Assembly (NCBI GenBank): GCA_017562135.1
Contig: QEYB01001046.1
Coordinates: 4,402,001 to 4,466,000 of the forward strand
From: Dipylidium caninum
Lineage: Eukaryota; Platyhelminthes; Cestoda; Cyclophyllidea; Dipylidiidae
Direction of reading: 5' to 3'
DNA length: 64,000 nt
Positions 52,678 to 64,000 of the stretch are shown here, piece by piece. Position 1 is the stretch's first letter; each line of letters begins with the position of its first letter. The notes beneath the pieces are model-generated. The model was not told where the DNA came from and ran no database searches. It saw nothing but the letters and a program-made list of their open reading frames with translations. The translations under genes were made by a program, and so were the position numbers.

Positions 52678-53406
52678 CTACCATCGTCTGAAATTGCGCT
52701 TGCCGGAGAACGTCTGCGAAGAATACTTAGGATGAGCAACTTTTGGGGGGTGAGGAGGAAAGAGGCTGGAGTCGCGGACTTCACTGGCCGAGTCTGTGTA
52801 GCCACTGTCGTACGAATATGGCTCGTATCGGTCGCTGTCGTAACGCTTACTCCTCGGATCCAGGAGGAATGAGTGAACACTCCTGGATCGGCGATCAACG
52901 TAACTCACTCTGTCCTCCTCCTCTCCGTCGTAGGCATTTGAAACGTCTAAGCCAAACAGCCAATTGAGGTATTCGCAGAAAGCGGACAACTGGCCTTCCC
53001 TTTCGAAGTACAGAAACCAATATCCTGTCTTCCTCCGATGATAGGCGTCGATACAAATGGCGGCGAATTTGGTGCGGTGGTTGAATTTGTAGTAGCTGAT
53101 TATGTCATGAGTAAAAATTCTGAATCTATCTCTTTGCTGCAGCGGACCTTCGAGTTCTGAAATTCGAATCTCATTATCGTCAGCACGAATGCGGCACGCT
53201 ACACCCATCTGCTCAAGCTTGTTCATTAAAGTCCGGTAGACAAAACAGTAGCCGACATTCTTTCCCGGATCTGCTCGTGCAAAGCCGTAATTAACGCCAA
53301 GCTCCTCAAAGCGTGGTCTTATTCCATTTTGTACGCGTGAATTTGGGGACGAGTGGGCAGGACTGGAGTCTCTCCTGTAGCGAGTACCACTCCTATTACG
53401 TGACAT
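52678..53406 (-). CDS. Single-exon 242-aa protein with a PTB/PID-like region
   Basis: ATG at 53406 in good context (GAAGATGT), stop TAG at 52678. The first 30 residues are Arg/Ser-rich and probably disordered. Residues about 30-170 follow the pattern of a phosphotyrosine-binding (PTB/PID) domain: a helix with KLEQMG, strands CRIRADDNEIRISEL, then the HDIISYYKF element that resembles the PTB I-x-Y-C strand. After it come FAAICIDA and YWFLYFE strands and a C-terminal helix (FCEYLNWLFGL). PTB domains bind NPxY-type peptides in signalling adaptors. The tail is Tyr/Ser/Asp-rich (YDSDRYEPYSYDSGYTD). The fold call is by eye from hydrophobic pattern and a few motifs. Its start faces the neighbouring plus-strand gene. 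Confidence 0.75.
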   Translation of the reverse strand: MSRNRSGTRYRRDSSPAHSSPNSRVQNGIRPRFEELGVNYGFARADPGKNVGYCFVYRTLMNKLEQMGVACRIRADDNEIRISELEGPLQQRDRFRIFTHDIISYYKFNHRTKFAAICIDAYHRRKTGYWFLYFEREGQLSAFCEYLNWLFGLDVSNAYDGEEEDRVSYVDRRSRSVHSFLLDPRSKRYDSDRYEPYSYDSGYTDSASEVRDSSLFPPHPPKVAHPKYSSQTFSGKRNFRRW

Positions 53407-53842
53407 CTTCCGCCAAATGCATGGAAGCCCAGACTTTCCAATGTGGCGACATCGCCTCTCGACCTTGGTGAAAGCAACTTATTCGTTTGTGTTAGCGTAA
53501 GTGCGTGCCCATTGACTCGTCAAAAGCAAACGATATTGGCTTGTTGCACTTGCTCGAGTATTCATTGGCCTGTGTGGAGCATGAGTGCTTGTGTGTGAGA
53601 AGTAAGAGGCTACCTTCACTGTAACGGCAGATAGAAGGTTCCGGTTCAACTCGCAGTCCGCCGTAGCGACGTCATGCATCCCGCATTGACGCGAAGTGTC
53701 ATTGGGTAATGCCGGCGGTTTCTTTGGCAGTACCTAAAAGCACCCCTTCTAAGTTCGACATTATAATAAATAAAGCTTTTTTTCTCGAAAAGGGGGTTAA
53801 AACGAGTGCTAAACTAAGTTTGCTTCTACCCTCTTGTCACAG

Positions 53843-56800
53843 ATTTGGAAAGACATGCCTCATGCGCAAGGCCTGTCAACCCTAGCAACTTTCGTCGTAT
53901 TCAAAATCGGTCATGGAACATTTCTCCCCCAGAGCATAACAATAGGTGGTCCGTATATCACTGGAGGAGACACGGAAGAACAGCAACATCGTTTTTACTC
54001 TGGATGGACCGATCATGGTGAACTGTGAAAGTTGTCAGGTGTGATCACTTGTCCCAGGAATGATAATTATACTATACAGCGTATCCTGAAAGACCAAAGT
54101 GATACTGCTACAACTAAACAGTTGCTGTAGAGGACCGTTTCATCTACTTCAGTCTCAACTAAATAAAGAATAATGTCAGGTAGGATTTTTTCAGCTACAC
54201 GAGGCAAAGGGGAAACCAACACACTTTGCTGCACCATCCACAGAACTCCATGACGTGCCTGAGACCCACAACCTACGCAGACACATACTTGAAATTGACC
54301 TTGCTTTTTCTGGTGCGCATAAACGAATAACAGGAATTAGTAAGATTCAAAACATATCCAAGTTCCTCAAGAGTCACGATTTTGGTAAGTTATTAACTCT
54401 AATGTCATTTACGTTTTAACCGGACGTCTAATTGCACAAAGTCAACCCGAATAAGGTCTGTTTTTCCTTAATTTGCACAATGTTAAAAAAAATTTTAGGT
54501 TCCATTGGCCTATATTTTCTTTCACAGAGGGAACAGACTCTTATTTCCTACATACTTGTTCGGTGTCACCGATAGAAAACTTACTGTGCCTCTTGCAAAT
54601 TCCATTGAACAATGTTCGGCCATGGACAGTATTGCTCACATGAATTATCGTGAAATTTTCGTCACGAAGAGGTCACGACTCATCAGAAAGCCTTAAATCA
54701 GTTGCTGCTACTGAATCTTCGACCTTATCACAGTGATTAATCAGGTGCAAAGCTAGACAGCTAGATAGAAGGGTAGCATGATTCGGAATTGTGCTGTACT
54801 TCATACCGATTTAAGCCTTTCACTCGACAATTCGATATATTTGTTGCTGGCTTCGAGATATTCATTGTAGATTGTATTTTCCAGGCCTTAGATATGTCGA
54901 TTCGCTGTCTCCTCGCCTAGACTAGAAATTTCCCTATGCTCAGGAGTCTTGTCCTAAATTATACACAGGCTATGATCAAAGGACCTTTCGCAAATTCATA
55001 TGAGAACTAAGATTAAGGGATCACATTGGGTCTTCTTTTATTTCACATCATTGAATAGCCAACAAATGCGCATCATCGACGTGATAGATGAACCACTGAA
55101 ACAATGAATTTAAATAGCTCTAATTAGGTTTAAATATGCTGGCTGATGTTATGCTTCCGCAAAGCATACAACAGCTTCTATGTCTAAAAACACAGTTCAT
55201 TTAGGCTTATGTATATGCATTGATTGTTTTGTTTTCATGCTTTTGCTTCTTTCGGTTAATATATTCGATAAAATAGATTTTGTTTTAATGGTCTGACGTG
55301 AGACCATTGCTTTTTCGGTTGCCGCCCGTCTTACGTCCTGGGTCCCTCGCCTAACGCAGTCGGGCATGAACAGATCCTGTTGCTATTGCCTTAGAAGGCT
55401 CCCGTTAATCTTCATAAAGTGTGTACAGTGCCACAACGTTGTGTTTTGTCCAACTGTAACTAAACTAGTGTTGTATGGACCTTTATTGCTCTCGGCTAGG
55501 TTTTGAGTCAGCCAAACACAAGAGATACCATAAGTATACGTCTTGCTGAGGTATCCTTAACCTGGTTTAGCTAGTTTATAGAAGTCGTCATCACAAGGTA
55601 CTATATCTGCATGGACGATAGAAAAGGAGCTAGCTTTGTTAGAGTGCGTTGAATCATGTGGTCTCGGCAACTGGTAAACAACACGTTTTAATGGCTATCT
55701 GCAGGCTGGATGTTTCATTGAGGTTGGTAAATGTGTCTTCTCTGGAATGCCGCAGGCGATATTAGTCGACATATATTCCAGGAGCATTTGTACCATTTCC
55801 AGGCCGGTCCCGTTTGTCAAATCTGTGGATGTTGGAGGCGGGCTTAAACACTCCCAACCCAGACTCCACAGACGATGTTCTCGAGTGCCTTACGAGCTTT
55901 GCAAGAATCTCATTTTGATGCCTGAACGCGACGAGTATGAATACGTGAGTCTGTCATTTGGTTTAACAAGTGAATCTTAGGAATACGACAAGAATGTTGA
56001 GCTGCCCGTCGCGGAAATTAGGAGTGAATTTGTTGGTTACGTACTCCACTGTGGTATGAACTTAATTAGTCGTTGGCTGTTCTCATATACCGATTTCCTA
56101 ATTAAGTACTCTTCAATTCTTGTTAACTTCGTCAAAGTGATATTCCTATTTCTTAGGGTTCAATTTAGTTTTAATTATGCTTTTCCCTATACTGTTGTCC
56201 TGAAATGTTGTTGACGTTTACATCCATGTAGCACAATCTTGTGCAAGTTAACGGCCTGTTTCATTTAGACTATTGATTTGTAGACTTGGCTTTCACTCGC
56301 ATCGACATGTTTGTCGAGAGCCTGCGAAAGCGACAACTGCGTCACGTTGCTGATGTAGCGCTCGGCCTGCTGACTCATCTGTCACCGAAACTAATGGCAT
56401 TGACGGCCACGGACATTAAACATAAAAAAGACCAGGCACAGGTAATAAATGGACCAATACGTCTAAATGGTGAAAATGACGAAGGCTCTCTTAAACACTT
56501 GTGTGGGATTAGGTGCCGTAACCGTATCGAAGATAGGTCTGGCTACCCTGCAATTTTGTCCAATGAAGAAACTGTCAAAAACCCACCAGTAGATTCGCCT
56601 CAGCGTTCGGGAGTTGAGTTTTTGGAAAGTTCTCTCCGTCGACACCAGAGCATTACCGGTGTTCCTTTTAAGTCAGGCCGAGGATGCTTTGGTCAGTGAA
56701 GGTAATTGCGCAAGTGTGCTTTTTTGCGCCATATATGCTTTAGCTGTACACGTCTATAAACACCGGTGACGTTTCTCTAGAAACTGTTACTTCTTTTAAC

Positions 56801-58299
56801 TCTTCTGGTATATTTCTTTCTATTTCAACGTATTTATCTTCCACTACCTCAAACATTCGTGGAGCCCCTCGAAATTTGTCGATTATTAGTGAGAAAGTGT
56901 ATGACAAAACCAGCCACAATGCCAGCTCTACAGAAATTCTCTTGAAGTGTTGCATACCGCCGTAATTTATCTTTGACATATCGTTTATTTTGTCTTCAAT
57001 GAATAGAATTTGGGTTGATGCTCTTCCATTTCTTGTTGAGATGAGGTACATGTACGAATATACCTACTTTTACTGCTACTAAACTAAATAACTGATATAA
57101 TCTGTGTTTCGATAAGTTAGAGAGATTTGTCCTTGCTGAAAGTGTTAAGTTAAATACCTTGGGCTCACTTTGTTTATAGGTCTTGGGCATAATTAGTTCT
57201 TGAATTTACCCACCTAGCTGCTAAGATTGCATTACTACCATCGAGCACTTGACCACACCGGGAACACAAGGGGTCAAGTAATTAAAGAAAACCCTTGCCT
57301 ATTTGTCCCTTGAATCGCACCTAAATTTTTTGTTGTAGGCTCGTGTTAGAACCCTTTAAACCCTTACTTCGATTTCTCTCTACGTCAGAAACAAATGTTC
57401 TGCTCCGTCAACTACACAGTATGCTGTGTCAAACACTGCCCACTATCTATCACGTAGTACTTATTCGAAAAGGGTTTTTGGAGTAATCTTTTAGTTCACG
57501 TTTAGCATATTGTTAATACGATTACTATTCGTTAGGAGAACGTGTTGCGTCACGAAATCGAACAGTTATGTCAGCTTAGGCAATCTCAGAGGACCTTCCT
57601 TAATGGTAAGCAATGTAAAAAATAGTCATTTGATAATTTTTACGAGAACTTGAATATGATTGATTATTGATTTTGAGCTAGTCTTAAAACATTTGCTTAG
57701 TGAACTGTTCAAATCATTTGATTACATTATGTGATATGGCGGGGATATGTGCTTACAACCGGTATGCTATTCAGCCTATATGTAACAGTATAGTAATTGT
57801 GGAATTCCCTCATTCAGATTGATGGTGGCTGCGACTCTGTCTATTTCAGTTTATTCTTAATAAGGAGAATCAAGGCTCTTTGTGATAAGTGTCTTTCTCG
57901 GAGATTCGGGTCTTATTGAACTGCCTGGATCTCGATTCAAATACTGAGTTTTGATGCCACATTTTGTATATAATTTAGGCAAGTTTTGCTCACATTCGGT
58001 ACATTTTTTGCTAAGTGTCGTTTATAAATGACTCAATAAATTATTGTAACTCGGACCTGGAGACATTCATCTTGTCGGAGGGCTGGGGCCCACTGTCGAG
58101 CGATTCCGGCGAGTCGTCATCTGAGGATTCCACAAGTAGAGGGAACACACACGGAGGTAATGCGCCTACACTTTTGAGGCGTCGTCGGGGCATTGTCTTC
58201 GCGACATCCAGGCGAAGTAGGCGCCAAGACAAGGGAATCTTCGTTCCGAAGGCGATAAGACGGAAGCGCTTTGCTAAGCATAGTGGCATGTACGGATAA
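53843..58299 (+). CDS. Unrecognised multi-exon gene with a basic C-terminus
   Basis: Function unknown. Exons chain in phase: 53843-53952 (tentative), 54195-54384 (LHEAKGKPTHFAAPS to SKFLKSHDF), 54528 to about 54610-54630 (GTDSYFLHTCSVSPIENLLC, 3' end uncertain), 55756-55944 (ends MPERDEYEY), 55981-56035 (EYDKNVELPVAEIRSEFV), 56284-56441 (LAFTRIDMFVESLRKRQLRH), 57536-57605 (ENVLRHEIEQLCQLRQSQRT) and 58016-58299. The last exon has an acidic Ser stretch (SSDSGESSSEDSTS) followed by clustered Arg/Lys (LLRRRRG, RRSRRQD, IRRKRF) ending GMYG and stop, suggesting nuclear or nucleic-acid contact. The intron at 55945-55980 is only 36 nt. The 5' end is unresolved; an ATG at 53709 opens a coding-like frame but its phase does not join the next exon. 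Confidence 0.6.
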
Positions 58300-61087
58300 C
58301 CGACCCTAGGCCGTAATAAATATAAGCGTCGATGACAGCCGCCGTTACACGGGCAATGACAAAGGCAGCGTGGCCATAAGCTGATCCGCAGCCGAAGGGA
58401 ATGCTCCTCAACTTTACATATTCTACCTCGCCCAGTGGTTACCTCGACCGTTTTGATACTCTATTTGTTCTCGATAGTTGGTGAGCTCATTTGTTTCAGC
58501 ATACTGTTACTATAATCATTTGTCGCCTTGTTCCCTCGGACAATGATGAGAAAATAGGCGTTTCATAATGTTTTCACTCTGCTCTTGATCTCGATTCTCC
58601 GTTTTAATGCACAGGAAATGAGAGCGCGCCAGTAGGTAAGAAGAGGTATTTCCTTTAAAAGGCTAGGTGGCCATAGGTTGATGAAGCAGGTTGGGTTTTG
58701 AACGTTTAAATGAAAGTCGTGGAAAGCTATTTAAGTGCAAAATCGCGTATTTGAGGTATGTTGTGGACACAGGAAAAGTTTGGAGCTCTTGGCGTGCTTG
58801 CCGTCATGGTGGGGTTGTAAATCGTCTCAGGATCGTGCAACCTTTCGGAGCTAAGTTTCCTGGAGAAATCTCCACCTCTGCGTTTTAGTTCGAGGAGAGA
58901 AGAGTGTGAGATTCGTTGACGTTAACGCGTCTAGGGTGGCGTCTACTCTGCAGACTGTTTCGGAGTGGGAGAATTGGCTTAGGCTTACCTGGGCGCGGCC
59001 GGGTACTACTGAATTACTTAAGAGCGTATAGGTATGGTAAGGTCTAGCAGGAGTGATAGCTCGTCGCCCAGGCTCAACGTATTTTTATAGTATTTACCGC
59101 ATATCACGAGAGAAAGGCGCTGTGAAGTGAGGTTTTATGAAGGTTATAGTTGAGCTAGACCATGAGGCAATGGCACAGGACGGAAGGACGTGTTTGCACG
59201 GAGTAGGTTTATGTGCCCGATATGCCAGAGGTTTCATTCCCTAAGTTAATAGTAGGTGTATTTCGTTGCTAGCATCTTATAGCATCCAATTATGTTATAT
59301 GTAACAATCATAATACAAATATGAATTTTAATAGAAGTCCGTAACTTGTTTGCGCTCCGGGATTAATTTAATGACATTAAAGTAAAAAATGATTTGTTTA
59401 TTTATGTGCGATTATCATCCTCAATATCAATTGTGCTAATTTACACACTTGTTTTGTTAAATCTCCGCCAGCCATTCTACCAATCGAAAAGGACTTCGCC
59501 TATAATGTATTGTGCATTATGACTATGAGGGAGGTGCTGGGTAGGTTGGGCGGTGGTGACCGCTGTGGGCTCCAGTGCATTATATCTGATCACGTGTGTT
59601 TATCTTTTATTGCCCATCCATTAATTAATTATTTTTTTTGCATCCATTCGCGGCTCTTGTCGGACCTTAATTTTGCTTCGTGGCGTCCTCTAACGTGCGA
59701 ATGATATGCTTTACTGATAGGCTTACATAAACAAGTATTATTTTCCAGTTAACTCATTCTTTCATCGACATGCTGAATATACCCTTTATCAATATTTGAT
59801 ATGACTAATGACTAGCCCTTGGGAGGAAAAGTAACAACCATTAGGCATTCACTTCAATTTTTTCACTAGAGCATTTAATTCCAACTTTGCGACTTTATTT
59901 CGTTACTTCGCTTAATCAGCTCTTATAGTAGATTATAACTGATCCTGATTACATGCAGTTTTATCCGACAAATATTCTTGTTTTGCAGCTCTTACTATTA
60001 TCTCATGGGTAAATTTCTTGTCGTGCATGACTAGTATTTCCGCACTGATGTTCGTTTTACAATTGTTGGAATGCCCGTTTCAATGCCGTCACTTTGTCCT
60101 GGCCCAGTCTTCTAAACACCTTACTCATTGTATTTTGAACATTTGAAATAGTCTTAGCGGAACTGTCTGGGGGAGGGCTGATTACTTCTTTAATATTTGC
60201 TCATCTAATCCCCATGTTTCCCTGTTTAGTTCTATTGGTTTCAGTTGTTTACTCGGTGAGCACCCTTGTGAAATCATGCATATTGCACAATAATGACGTG
60301 AAAATATGTGTAAACGTGTTAACCTTGCAGGGCGCTTTGACAAAAATAACATTGATTTTATTTCCATCACTGATAGGACCACACACACTATGTTATTACT
60401 GTTAACTACTAATCCATTGCTTTTCTATTGGCTCGTACGCCTTATTGTTCTTCGAAGATTCCAGTGACAACTTCAACGGTCCCGACGCGATTATTTATTT
60501 TAAAAACCAATTAAAAATGGGCCTCGCAATACTAATCAACTTAGTGGTGTCTCACCAGATGTTCCGATTTAAATTGCTTTATTCATAATCCCCATCTTGC
60601 ATTGTGATATGTTTCGTAGGTTTTTTGTGTTTCATTTGATTTTATATCTTGTGTGGCGAATTCTGTACCAACCACACTCCAGTTTTTCTTGCTACGCATG
60701 TGTATGAGGTACCTTTTCATCTTCGGTTCAACTTCTTAATGAATTTTAATCTTTTAAACGCAATTATACTTCAATTTATTTGAGAAAATCTCTACACCGT
60801 TTATTCACTGAAATATGCCCTTTCGTGGGAAACTCAATTGTCCCCTGTGTAGTAGGAACCTTATGTCGAAAAGTATGGACGGCTTTTTGAGACAGTACCC
60901 GGTATTTTCGAATTCACGAATGTTTTTTGTTTGCTTAGTCATTTTCATTTTCTCACTGCTGCCAACCTTACTGCAATGCACACTCGGTTCTCGGTTTCCA
61001 TCTTCACATATTCTGTCGGCGCTTCTTCCTATTACTCTCCTTCTATCTAGTGTGGCTTTTCGTAACGATATCCATGTACTTTTTCCA
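58300..61087. other. Upstream region of the formin gene, no gene seen
   Basis: About 2.8 kb, strongly AT-rich from 59.2 to 60.8 kb. It probably contains the formin promoter and non-coding 5' exon(s): a TTTTTCCAG acceptor lies at 61079-61087, 15 bp before the start codon. A short plus-strand frame at 60815-61099 lies just upstream and could be a uORF at most. Confidence 0.45.
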
Positions 61088-61102
61088 GATCTACTTTGAA
61101 TC

Positions 61103-64000
61103 ATGGATAGCAGAAGGGAATCGAAAAAAGATCCTAAAAGGGGTTTCAAAAACATGCTATCGTTGAGAAGGAAGGATGGAACAGGTTTAGGTGGAGGTGC
61201 GGGTGAATTGTACTCTCGGGACCTCTCAACAATATCGGGTCATAGCAGCGGTCGCGATTACAACCCCAGTAACGCCAGTGCTCCGAGTCAGAGTGAAACA
61301 CAAAGATTTTCGAAAGATAGCAGTCTCAGTCATCTGTCACCCGAAAAGGTGGATGAGCTATTTGAGTCCATGCTGGAGGATATGAACTTGTCCGCGGAGA
61401 AGCGCGCTCCTCTTCTCGTGAAGCCTCTTGAATTTAAACTCAACATGTTGGCTTCTTCCAAGTATGGCACGATGAAAACTATTGCGAGCCCGGAGCAATA
61501 TTGTAAAGACTTGCGAAATGCTAAACTTACTAGTGAAAAGGAGATATCAAAAACGCTTGAGTCTCTTCGCATCGCGCTCTTGAACGGTCGGGTCAGTTGG
61601 GTAAAGGAGTTTAATAACGAAGAAAATGATGGCATTAATCTCCTACTTGAGTTTCTAGCGCCTGTTCAAAGCACCGTTATCACCTATTTAAGTTTGAGAT
61701 GTGTTCGGGCTCTGGGCAACTGTGGCTACGGTTTGTATGCTTTGGTTGATCATGAGACTGCGTCAACTTTCATTTCACGATGTTTGAATGTGCATGAAAT
61801 CTCCTTGATGGAGTGTGCGCTTGAGCTACTTTCCACCATGGCTATGTGTAGCCTGAAGGGTCATCAAAAGGTTTTGGAGGGTTTGACGTTCAATGCCGAG
61901 TTTGCTGCCAATCATCCTCCTCGTTTTGAGCTCCTAATTAATGGGCTGGCTATTCCCGAACTTGCATGCGCCTGCTTGCAGTTAATCAATGTCATAGTGT
62001 CTGCTCGATTTTTGTCAGAGGAAACCATAGAGTTGGACTATCGCATACACCTTCGGTTAGAACTCAGCCAACTTGGATTTGGGCAACGGCTGTCCGAGTT
62101 GGAGAAGTTGCCCGATCCTAATGTGGCAAACCATGTAGCAATTTACCGACGTTTTTCCGAGGCAGATGCGGAAGAATTGTTTGAACGCTTCGAAGTGGCT
62201 AAGGCTGATCTTAACGAACCGCAGCAAGTGTTTCAACTACTTGAGCGTTCCTTGGCTAATACATCATCTGAAAAGTCGTTCCTTTCCATACTCCAACACC
62301 TTCTCTTTGTAAAGGAGGAACCTTATCGCGAGCATTATTATAATCTAATAAATGAGCTTGTGAGTCAAGTAGTTCTACAAACCGATGGTGTAGATATTGA
62401 TCCGTCCTTGGGTCTTTTGCGATTGGACATCGAGGGTACCGTGAATGCTTTAATGGATGCTTACAAACAGTCAGATGGTGGTAACGGTGCTAAGGTTAAT
62501 GAGTTACAAAAGCGACTTGATCAGGCATTGCAAGAAAAACAGGAAATTGAAGCGTCGCTGGAACAACTTCGGTTAAAAGTGAAGGTTCCTGAGGGAGGCG
62601 TTGGCGGAGTAATGGGGAGTTCTCTAGAGGCTCCGTCTGAGTCACCACGCTCGCCCTTCCGCGCCTCCACCCCACCTCCGCCGCCCCCACCTCCACCACC
62701 GCCACCTGGTCCAGGAAGCATTCCTCCGCCTCCGAGCATTCTTCGCCCTCCCGGTGCACCACCGCCACCACCCCTGGGTCTCGGCGCAGTTCCTCCACCT
62801 CTACCTTACGGCATGAAGGCGAAGCCAGTTTACAAGCCGAAAGTGCCTATGAAGAAGGCTAATTGGGACAAAGTTAATGAGAAGGATCTGTCGGAGGACT
62901 CGGTCTGGGTAAAGATGGAAGAAAATGAACTGGCCTCGGATGATCTGTTCCAATTGCTCGCGGAAAACTTTAACACGAAGCCGCCGAAGAAGTTCATTGA
63001 TAGTGGGGATGGTGGTGTAGATGATGCCGAGGAAAGTAGTGGTAGGGGAGGCTCGGCCGGCGGTGCCGCATCTGCTCTGACGAGAAAGGCTAAACAAGTA
63101 AGGTGTTTGGACCCTAAGTCTGCACAGGCGCTCTCCATCCTCCTCGGATCGCTCAAAGTCTCCTATGATGAATTGCGCAGGCGAATTGTTGAGGTTGATG
63201 AAGCTCTTCTGACTCCTAATATTGTTGAGCAATTGCTGAAGGCTTTACCAGAGCCTGACGTTATGAAAAAAGTCGTTGATATGTCAGCTGATTACCAAGA
63301 ACTTGCCGAGCCTGAACAATTCATTTGCAAGGTTGGCGTCATAAACAAACTAATTCCGCGATTGAAATCGATTCTCTTCAAGTTGCGCTTCCCAGAGAGA
63401 GTGGAAGATATTAAGCCTGATATTGTGGCTGTGATTGAGGCGCTAAAAGAACTCAGGCATAGCAAACATCTTGTGCGAGTGATTGAATTGGTTCTTCTTT
63501 TCGGTAATTATCTCAACGCCGGCTCGCGTAATGCTCAATCTGTCGGATTCCACCTATCTTTCCTGCCAAAGTTGACTGACACCAAGGACGTTTTTGGTAA
63601 AACCACACTCCTTCATTTTCTTATTCGTGTTATTGAAAAGATGTTTCCTGATACTGCAGTGGGCCTCAGCAATGACCTGACGTATGTAGAACGAGCTTCG
63701 CACTTCTCTGAAGACTCAACTAGCGCGGCTATTAGAGAGATGAAGGTCTCTGCTACAGCCCTTGAAAATGATTTGAGAAGTTACGTTAGCAATGATCCTA
63801 AGGATGTCTACCCTCAAGTAATGAAAAATTTTTTAGCGGAAGCACAACAACAAATCGAGGTACTTGAGGGCATGTTCAAACGCATGCAGGAACGCTTCAC
63901 GGAGGTCGCAAGGTACTTTGCCTTCGACCCATCTAAGTACACTATGGAGAGCATGTTTTCAGATTTGCAGAAGTTCATTATGGCCTACAAGCAGGTGATG
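61103..64000 (+). CDS. DIAPH: Diaphanous-related formin (DIAPH type), 3' end outside the window
   Basis: Actin nucleator and elongation factor controlled by Rho GTPases. The frame is open for 966 codons from ATG 61103 to the last base; an in-frame TGA two codons upstream supports this start. Residues 1-80 are basic and Ser-rich. From residue 83, VDELFESMLEDMNLSAEKRA is the Diaphanous GTPase-binding segment, followed by the armadillo-like diaphanous-inhibitory domain (LESLRIALLNGRVSWV, CLQLINVIVSA, FLSILQHLLFVKEEP). A short FH1 follows at about 521-575, with runs of up to 14 prolines. FH2 starts near 570 (KKANWDKVNE) and includes LLFGNYLNAGSRNAQSVGF and the knob/post region, cut at the window edge before the DAD. 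No intron interrupts nearly 2.9 kb. Confidence 0.95.
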   Translation, partial: MDSRRESKKDPKRGFKNMLSLRRKDGTGLGGGAGELYSRDLSTISGHSSGRDYNPSNASAPSQSETQRFSKDSSLSHLSPEKVDELFESMLEDMNLSAEKRAPLLVKPLEFKLNMLASSKYGTMKTIASPEQYCKDLRNAKLTSEKEISKTLESLRIALLNGRVSWVKEFNNEENDGINLLLEFLAPVQSTVITYLSLRCVRALGNCGYGLYALVDHETASTFISRCLNVHEISLMECALELLSTMAMCSLKGHQKVLEGLTFNAEFAANHPPRFELLINGLAIPELACACLQLINVIVSARFLSEETIELDYRIHLRLELSQLGFGQRLSELEKLPDPNVANHVAIYRRFSEADAEELFERFEVAKADLNEPQQVFQLLERSLANTSSEKSFLSILQHLLFVKEEPYREHYYNLINELVSQVVLQTDGVDIDPSLGLLRLDIEGTVNALMDAYKQSDGGNGAKVNELQKRLDQALQEKQEIEASLEQLRLKVKVPEGGVGGVMGSSLEAPSESPRSPFRASTPPPPPPPPPPPPGPGSIPPPPSILRPPGAPPPPPLGLGAVPPPLPYGMKAKPVYKPKVPMKKANWDKVNEKDLSEDSVWVKMEENELASDDLFQLLAENFNTKPPKKFIDSGDGGVDDAEESSGRGGSAGGAASALTRKAKQVRCLDPKSAQALSILLGSLKVSYDELRRRIVEVDEALLTPNIVEQLLKALPEPDVMKKVVDMSADYQELAEPEQFICKVGVINKLIPRLKSILFKLRFPERVEDIKPDIVAVIEALKELRHSKHLVRVIELVLLFGNYLNAGSRNAQSVGFHLSFLPKLTDTKDVFGKTTLLHFLIRVIEKMFPDTAVGLSNDLTYVERASHFSEDSTSAAIREMKVSATALENDLRSYVSNDPKDVYPQVMKNFLAEAQQQIEVLEGMFKRMQERFTEVARYFAFDPSKYTMESMFSDLQKFIMAYKQVM

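Noticed and set aside
60815..61099. 94-codon frame just before the formin start, with a CPLC motif
   Set aside because: Only two cysteines, hydrophobic random-looking C-terminus, overlaps the presumed 5' UTR acceptor; at most a uORF.

Overview
The window is nuclear DNA from an animal with many introns. Every well-supported protein gene is metazoan: filamin, RECQL-type helicase, Rap1, Diaphanous formin, a C2H2 zinc-finger factor and an F-box/LRR protein. Several introns are extremely short (36, 40, 43, 67 and 72 nt) beside ordinary ones of 100-1400 nt. As I recall, tapeworm genomes have such micro-introns, and the moderate base composition also fits a cestode flatworm better than a schistosome. 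The cestode assignment is inference; no rRNA or marker gene is present.

Layout. Positions 117-3853 (minus): a RanBP2-type zinc-finger exon pair followed by F-box/LRR exons, probably one gene split by a one-base homopolymer error. Positions 6380-24813 (minus): filamin in 34 recognisable coding exons, about 2,780 residues, with CH1-CH2 actin-binding domains, about 22 Ig-like repeats and two proline/glutamine-rich linkers. Positions 29576-34587 (minus): a complete eight-exon RECQL helicase (643 aa). Positions 35331-36780 (minus): fragments of a small coiled-coil gene. Positions 38204-39037 (plus): two exons of Rap1 whose C-terminal exon I could not find. Positions 40410-41015 (minus): a possible two-exon 102-aa gene. 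Positions 46305-49223 (plus): a CCAAT/TATA promoter and a complete three-exon, three-finger C2H2 gene. Positions 52678-53406 (minus): a single-exon 242-aa protein resembling a PTB/PID domain. Positions 53843-58299 (plus): an unrecognised multi-exon gene with a basic C-terminus. Positions 61103-64000 (plus): a Diaphanous-type formin, open without introns to the window edge.

Three of the well-identified genes (filamin, Rap1, Diaphanous) act in actin, adhesion and small-GTPase signalling, but they lie on different strands with their own flanks and I see no operon-like arrangement. Four places show a one-base break in an otherwise conserved reading frame (near 2077, 15030, 20120 and 23252). They look like residual assembly indels. 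Two of them also coincide with possible 37-38 nt introns, so cDNA is needed to decide. I found no CRISPR array, rRNA, tRNA or clear transposon.
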